Assembly: GCA_002898115.1 (NCBI GenBank)
Contig: BDTL01000095.1
Span: 1-9,425 of the forward strand
DNA from: a bacterium BMS3Bbin02
Lineage (GTDB): Bacteria; Actinomycetota; Acidimicrobiia; Spongiisociales; UBA5794
Length of the DNA: 9,425 nucleotides
Direction: 5' to 3'
Of the stretch, positions 5,616-9,425 are shown in pieces (the first letter of the stretch is position 1; each line of letters opens with the position of its first letter). Position numbers and translations under genes: made by a program. The notes beneath the pieces were generated by a model, which had not been told where the DNA came from, made no database searches, and was given only the letters and a program-made list of their open reading frames with translations.

Positions 5616-8054
5616 ATGGCGTCGTACGACATTGCAGCAATTGAGGTGAAGTGGCAGGACCGTTGGGAAGCGGCCGCGGTCTCACGTGTCACCGAAGGAT
5701 CCGGGAAACCGAAGTTCTACAACCTCCAGATGTACCCGTACCCGTCGGGTGAGCTGCACATGGGTCATCTGCGCAACTACACCTACACGGACCTGTTGAG
5801 TCGATACAAGACAATGCGCGGTTACAACGTGCTCACGCCGATGGGGTGGGACTCGTTTGGTTTGCCGGCTGAGAACGCTGCGATCAAGACCGGTGTTCAC
5901 CCGCGTGACTTCACCGAGTCGCGCATCGTCAAAATGAAGGAGCAGCTTCGTCGGCTCGGCAACGTGTACGACTGGGACCGAGAGGTTGCCTGTCACCGTC
6001 CCGACTACTACCGCTGGACGCAGTGGCTGTTTACCCGGTTCTTCAACGAAGGCCTTGCGTACAAGAAGGACGCCCCCGTCAACTGGTGCCCGCAGGACCA
6101 GACGGTGCTCGCCAACGAGCAGGTGATCAACGGCGAGTGCGAACGCTGTGGGTGTGAGGTTGTGAAGCGCAATCTCTCGCAGTGGTTCTTCAAGATCACC
6201 GACTACGCGCAGCGCCTGCTGGACGACCTTGACATGCTGGACAAATGGCCGGATCGGGTTCGCACCATGCAGCGAAACTGGATCGGTCGATCCGAAGGCG
6301 CGCAGTTTTCCATGGATATCGTGGAACGTCCAGAGGTATCGATTGAGGTGTACACGACACGCCCCGACACGACGTTCGGAATGACGTTTGTCGTACTCGC
6401 TCCCGAACACCCTCTCGTAGCGGAACTCACCGTCGGCACGGAGTATGAGGGACCAGTCGCTGCATTCGTTGCAGAGGTTTCTAAGGTCTCTGAGGTCGAT
6501 CGGCTCGCTGGCGGCAATGACAAGCAGGGGATGTTTCTCGGTGTGCATGCGACCAACCCGGTAAACGGAACCCGGATGCCGGTGTACATTGCGGACTACG
6601 TTCTCATGGGGTACGGAACCGGAGCGATCATGGCTGTTCCCGGGCAGGATCAACGGGACTGGGACTTCGCCACCAAGTACGGCATCGACATTATTCGTAC
6701 CGTAGAACCACCTGCCGATTTCGACGGTGAGGCCTATACGGGCGACGGTATCGCGATCAATTCCGATTTTCTCAACGGTATGGAGATGGCAGAGGCCAAA
6801 GCAACGATCATCGACTGGTTCGAGACGCAAGGCAAGGGTGCCCGCACAGTGCAGTTCCGGCTCCGGGACTGGCTGATATCCCGTCAGCGTTATTGGGGAT
6901 GCCCGATCCCGATCGTGCACTGCGGTTCGTGTGGCGCCGTTGCAGTACCCGACGATCAGCTGCCGGTGTTGCTTCCCGAGGTTGACAACTACAAACCCGA
7001 GGGAAGATCTCCCCTTGCCGCGGTGGATTCGTTCGTGAACACGACCTGTCCATCATGCGGTGGTGCGGCAACTCGCGAGACCGATACGATGGATACGTTC
7101 GTCGATTCGTCGTGGTACTTCCTGCGTTACACCGATGCCAGGAACGAGAACGAGGCGTTCAGCCGCGTCAACGCCGACTACTGGATGGGCATTGACCAGT
7201 ACATCGGCGGTGTCGAGCATGCCATTCTCCATCTCCTTTACGCACGGTTCTTCACCAAAGTTCTCCACGACATGGGCCACGTGTCAGTAGAAGAGCCGTT
7301 TGACGCCCTGTTCACTCAGGGCATGATCGTCAAAGATGGTGCCAAGATGTCCAAATCGAAGGGCAACGTTGTCTCCCCGGACCCGTACTACGAACGGTAC
7401 GGGGCTGACGCTATCCGTCTCTATGAGCTCTTCATCGGACCGGCAACGGACGACGCTGTTTGGAACGACAACGGAGTCGAGGGAACGTCGCGTTTTCTTG
7501 ATCGTATCTGGCGTATGGGGACGGGGGACATCGGAACCCTCACTGAGCGGGCCGCCACCGACGCCGATGCCGAGATCGTCAAGGTTGTACATCGGGCCGT
7601 GAAGAAGGTCACGAACGACATTGACCGGTTCGCGTTCAACACTGCCGTGGCTGCGTTGATGGAGTGCTCCAATGCGCTCGCATCGTGGATGCGGTCCGAC
7701 GAGGGGGGGAATCAGGCAACCTTTGATGAGGTATTCCCGATGGTGCTTCTCGTGCTCGCCCCGATGGCCCCGCACATGACCCACGAGTTGTGGGAGCGCC
7801 TCGGCAACCAGACGCTGTTGGCAACACACCAGTGGCCTGAGTGGGACGAGGCACTGGTGGCCGTTGCATCGGTGACACTTGTGATTCAGGTGAACGGGAA
7901 AGTCCGCGACCGAATCGAGGTCCCGATCGAAATCTCAGAAGCCGAGGCGACCGAGGCCGCGCTCGCGTCCCCGAGAGTCCAGGCAATTCTGGACGGGGCG
8001 CAGCCGCGTAAGGTGATCGCAAGGCCTCCGAAGATTGTCAACGTCGTCATCTGA
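5616..8054 (+). CDS. leuS: leucyl-tRNA synthetase
   Basis: A class I synthetase that charges tRNA-Leu with leucine using ATP. The 812 aa are normal for compact bacterial forms. The HIGH motif is HMGH (48-51) in PYPSGELHMGHLRNYT, and KMSKS is at 577-581 in GAKMSKSKGNVVSPD. The CP1 editing domain has TTRPDTTFG (247-255) with Thr252 and GTGAIMAVPGQDQRDWDFA with Asp345, the residues numbered as in E. coli LeuRS; the usual His before that Asp is Gln344 here. Zinc sites are suggested by Cys158/175/178/180 and by CxxC pairs 436/439 and 478/481. The C-terminus RKVIARPPKIVNVVI is typical. The ATG at 5616 starts at the family N-terminus although its SD is weak; the frame is open upstream to 5475 without similarity. 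Its stop overlaps the next ATG (TGATG). Confidence 0.97.
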   Translation: MASYDIAAIEVKWQDRWEAAAVSRVTEGSGKPKFYNLQMYPYPSGELHMGHLRNYTYTDLLSRYKTMRGYNVLTPMGWDSFGLPAENAAIKTGVHPRDFTESRIVKMKEQLRRLGNVYDWDREVACHRPDYYRWTQWLFTRFFNEGLAYKKDAPVNWCPQDQTVLANEQVINGECERCGCEVVKRNLSQWFFKITDYAQRLLDDLDMLDKWPDRVRTMQRNWIGRSEGAQFSMDIVERPEVSIEVYTTRPDTTFGMTFVVLAPEHPLVAELTVGTEYEGPVAAFVAEVSKVSEVDRLAGGNDKQGMFLGVHATNPVNGTRMPVYIADYVLMGYGTGAIMAVPGQDQRDWDFATKYGIDIIRTVEPPADFDGEAYTGDGIAINSDFLNGMEMAEAKATIIDWFETQGKGARTVQFRLRDWLISRQRYWGCPIPIVHCGSCGAVAVPDDQLPVLLPEVDNYKPEGRSPLAAVDSFVNTTCPSCGGAATRETDTMDTFVDSSWYFLRYTDARNENEAFSRVNADYWMGIDQYIGGVEHAILHLLYARFFTKVLHDMGHVSVEEPFDALFTQGMIVKDGAKMSKSKGNVVSPDPYYERYGADAIRLYELFIGPATDDAVWNDNGVEGTSRFLDRIWRMGTGDIGTLTERAATDADAEIVKVVHRAVKKVTNDIDRFAFNTAVAALMECSNALASWMRSDEGGNQATFDEVFPMVLLVLAPMAPHMTHELWERLGNQTLLATHQWPEWDEALVAVASVTLVIQVNGKVRDRIEVPIEISEAEATEAALASPRVQAILDGAQPRKVIARPPKIVNVVI

Positions 8055-8488
8055 TGGCCCAGGATTCCCCGTTTCTCGCAAGCGAAGCAATCGAACGAGT
8101 CGGGATCTCCCTGGATGCGGTGCGTAGCGCTCTGCCGTCGGTCGAACCCGAGAGCGTGCTGATTAGACAGGCCGGACTCGTGATGCGTCGCACATGGGCG
8201 CCCGGAATTCTCGCTGTCACGACACCCTGGGGCGTGTTTGCGCACCCTCGCGTGATGTGGTGGTTCCATTCGGGTACCAACGGTCCGGAACTCGCCGAAC
8301 TTGTTGTACACGAACTCGTCCATATCGAACAACTCAGCTCGGTCGGCCTGGTCCGACACGCGGCCGCATATCTCGGTGACTACATCGGCGCTCGCCGGGC
8401 GGGGAAATCACACCGCGAAGCGTATCTCGGTCTCGCAGCCGAGGTTGAGGCTCGTACGGTCGCTCGTCGGATCTCCGCCGGTGTTTGA
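8054..8488 (+). CDS. small HExxH zinc-binding protein (DUF4157-like), translationally coupled to leuS
   Basis: 144 aa with no signal peptide or membrane segment. The core ELVVHELVHIEQ (82-93) contains His86-Glu87-x-x-His90, the zinc metallopeptidase motif. About 40 residues later REAYLGLAAEVEAR (121-134) offers Glu130 or Glu132 as a third ligand, a gluzincin-like layout. The stretch between, VRHAAAYLGDYIGARRAGKSH (100-120), is basic and helical. The preceding WAPGILAVTTPWGVFAH looks like the edge strands seen before such a helix. It resembles short DUF4157-type proteins found in actinobacteria, for which I know no substrate. The ATG shares a base with the leuS stop (TGATG) and there is no clear SD, so expression is probably coupled to leuS. 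It could be a minimal protease or a metal-binding protein without peptidase activity. Confidence 0.75.
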   Translation: MAQDSPFLASEAIERVGISLDAVRSALPSVEPESVLIRQAGLVMRRTWAPGILAVTTPWGVFAHPRVMWWFHSGTNGPELAELVVHELVHIEQLSSVGLVRHAAAYLGDYIGARRAGKSHREAYLGLAAEVEARTVARRISAGV

Positions 8489-9224
8489 CGGCCGGTCTCC
8501 ACGGCTCGCCACCGACCACAACTTCCTCAAGGGGACGATGTGGTCTCTTCCGATAACGTTCGGTGCGATCGTCGGAGGTTTCCTGGCGGCAGTCGTTGCT
8601 TACGCGGTTGTCGGCGGTTGGCGGGACGAAACGCTGGCGGTGGCCGTTGCAGGTGCGGTGCAGCTGTTTGCCGGCCTCGCGATCATCTTTGTGTTCGCGC
8701 GAGAGTGGGCTGGAGACGGATTCGCCCGCGCTGTCGGCTTGCGTATCAAGGTGAGCGACTGGTGGATGTTCTTTGTCGGGTTCGGTCTTCAAATTGTCAT
8801 AGTTCTGGCCGTTCTCGATCCTCTCATCAGGTTGCTGAACATCGAACAACCTGAACAGCAGCAGATCGCCGAGATAATCGCCGCAGCCTCCGGCGTCGTG
8901 GGTGTGGTCGCGCTGATGGTCGTGACAACTGTGCTGGCGCCGATCATCGAGGAGATCATCTATCGCGCAGTGCTGCTTCGCGCGATCCTTCGTTTGGGTG
9001 TCCGTGACAGCACGGCCATTGTCCTTTCGGCTGCGGTCTTTGCGAGTATTCATCTCGTCGACCCCCAGGCCGCACTCGTTGTTCCGGGTTTGTTCGTCCT
9101 TGGTGTCGTTCTCTCGTATGTGACGCTCAAGAGCGGGGACCTGTCGCGCGCGATTCTGATCCACGCCGGTGTGAACTCATTGGCGGCAATCGCGCTCGTC
9201 GTTTCGAACACGTCGGTTGCGTGA
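8481..9224 (+). CDS. CPBP-family intramembrane protease (Rce1/ABI-like)
   Basis: 247 aa if the GTG at 8481 is used. It is a multi-pass membrane protein with segments near 22-44, 52-72, 94-112, 137-153, 176-190, 197-214 and 224-243. All three CPBP motifs are present: Glu157-Glu158-x3-Arg162 in APIIEEIIYRAVLLR, Phe187-x3-His191 in FASIHLVDP, and His228-x3-Asn232 in IHAGVNS. The family includes the eukaryotic CAAX prenyl protease Rce1; bacterial members serve in bacteriocin immunity and other little-known processing events. The GTG at 8481 overlaps the upstream stop by eight bases (GTGTTTGA), suggesting coupling. The alternative ATG at 8538 starts right at the first membrane segment with a GGGG too close for a good SD. 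The substrate is unknown; the adjacent HExxH gene makes a two-protease block. Confidence 0.85.
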   Translation: MFDGRSPRLATDHNFLKGTMWSLPITFGAIVGGFLAAVVAYAVVGGWRDETLAVAVAGAVQLFAGLAIIFVFAREWAGDGFARAVGLRIKVSDWWMFFVGFGLQIVIVLAVLDPLIRLLNIEQPEQQQIAEIIAAASGVVGVVALMVVTTVLAPIIEEIIYRAVLLRAILRLGVRDSTAIVLSAAVFASIHLVDPQAALVVPGLFVLGVVLSYVTLKSGDLSRAILIHAGVNSLAAIALVVSNTSVA

Positions 9225-9298
9225 CCTTCTAGCGTTCGGTTCGCCTGTCTGATAGGTCTAGGGGGCGGATCTTGTGGTGTGGGAGTGGTGACCTGTTT
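9225..9298 (+). other. short intergenic gap before the probable comEA
   Basis: 74 bases with no coding sequence. GGGAG at 9281-9285 lies 13 bases before the ATG at 9299, rather far for an SD. I see no convincing promoter pair, no hairpin followed by T-run, and therefore no terminator after the CPBP gene. Read-through from the leuS unit is possible. Confidence 0.4.
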
Positions 9299-9425
9299 AT
9301 GGACTCCATTTCTTTGCGCAACGGAATCGGTGCGGCGGCGTTGGTGAGTGCTGCTCTGTTGGGCGGCGTTTGGTACGGACTGCCCCAGTCCGCACCTCCG
9401 CCGGTTCAAGGTGGCGCGCCGACCG
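9299..9425 (+). CDS. N-terminus of a membrane-anchored protein, probably ComEA-like DNA-uptake protein (runs off right edge)
   Basis: An ATG at 9299 opens a frame that stays open to the edge (42 codons). Residues 1-8 are MDSISLRN, then a hydrophobic helix GIGAAALVSAALLGGVWYGL (9-28), then a Pro/Gly-rich linker PQSAPPPVQGGAPT (29-42). A short cytoplasmic end, one membrane anchor and a Pro-rich tether match the architecture of ComEA, which holds a helix-hairpin-helix DNA-binding domain outside the membrane. In many actinobacteria comEA and comEC lie just after leuS, which supports the call. The diagnostic HhH domain is beyond the window, so another anchored protein (for example a LytR- or SAF-type) remains possible. 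The SD is weak. Confidence 0.5.
   Translation, partial: MDSISLRNGIGAAALVSAALLGGVWYGLPQSAPPPVQGGAPT

Noticed and set aside
5682..6920. Long minus-strand open frame (412 codons) opposite leuS
   Set aside because: Shadow of the leuS codon pattern; rich in His/Arg/Val without domains. LeuRS motifs on the plus strand are unmistakable.
8334..9164. Minus-strand open frame (276 codons) opposite the CPBP gene
   Set aside because: Highly charged Asp/Arg-rich antisense of hydrophobic membrane codons. The CPBP motifs on the plus strand explain the region.

Overview
The window looks like chromosomal housekeeping DNA from a moderately GC-rich actinobacterium, possibly of the class Acidimicrobiia. Three things point this way: a TIGR03084-type metal-binding protein of the mycothiol-dependent maleylpyruvate isomerase (DinB-like) superfamily, which is largely actinobacterial; MetK and LeuRS of bacterial type; and the leuS / HExxH protein / CPBP / apparent comEA order. 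The class-level placement is inference, since no rRNA gene is present. I see no mobile element, CRISPR array, tRNA gene or phage gene. Coding density is very high.

Layout. (1) Positions 1-1194, minus strand: a two-gene unit of a TIGR03084-family protein followed, with a 4-base GTGA overlap, by an acyl-CoA dehydrogenase that runs off the left edge. (2) Positions 1195-1412: a divergent control region. It holds a strong Shine-Dalgarno (SD) sequence in front of a 44-codon small ORF, three potential hairpins (one a perfect 24-bp palindrome), and a TAATG junction between the small ORF and metK. (3) Positions 1413-5144, plus strand: metK, a PfkB-family adenosine kinase and a membrane-anchored spermidine-synthase-like protein. 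The first two fit S-adenosylmethionine synthesis and adenosine salvage. The third has the fold of an enzyme that uses decarboxylated SAM, so the unit may be centred on SAM metabolism. (4) Positions 5154-5480, minus strand: a small DUF1971/YeaR-like cupin, convergent with the previous gene and divergent from leuS. (5) Positions 5616-9224, plus strand: leuS, then a 144-aa HExxH protein and a CPBP-family membrane protease, joined by overlapping stop and start codons. (6) From 9299 to the right edge: the N-terminus of a membrane-anchored protein, probably ComEA.

The least explained parts are the metK leader (small ORF, palindrome and hairpins) and the pair of putative proteases coupled to leuS. 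The rest is ordinary core metabolism. No sequence here clearly marks a wholly new system.
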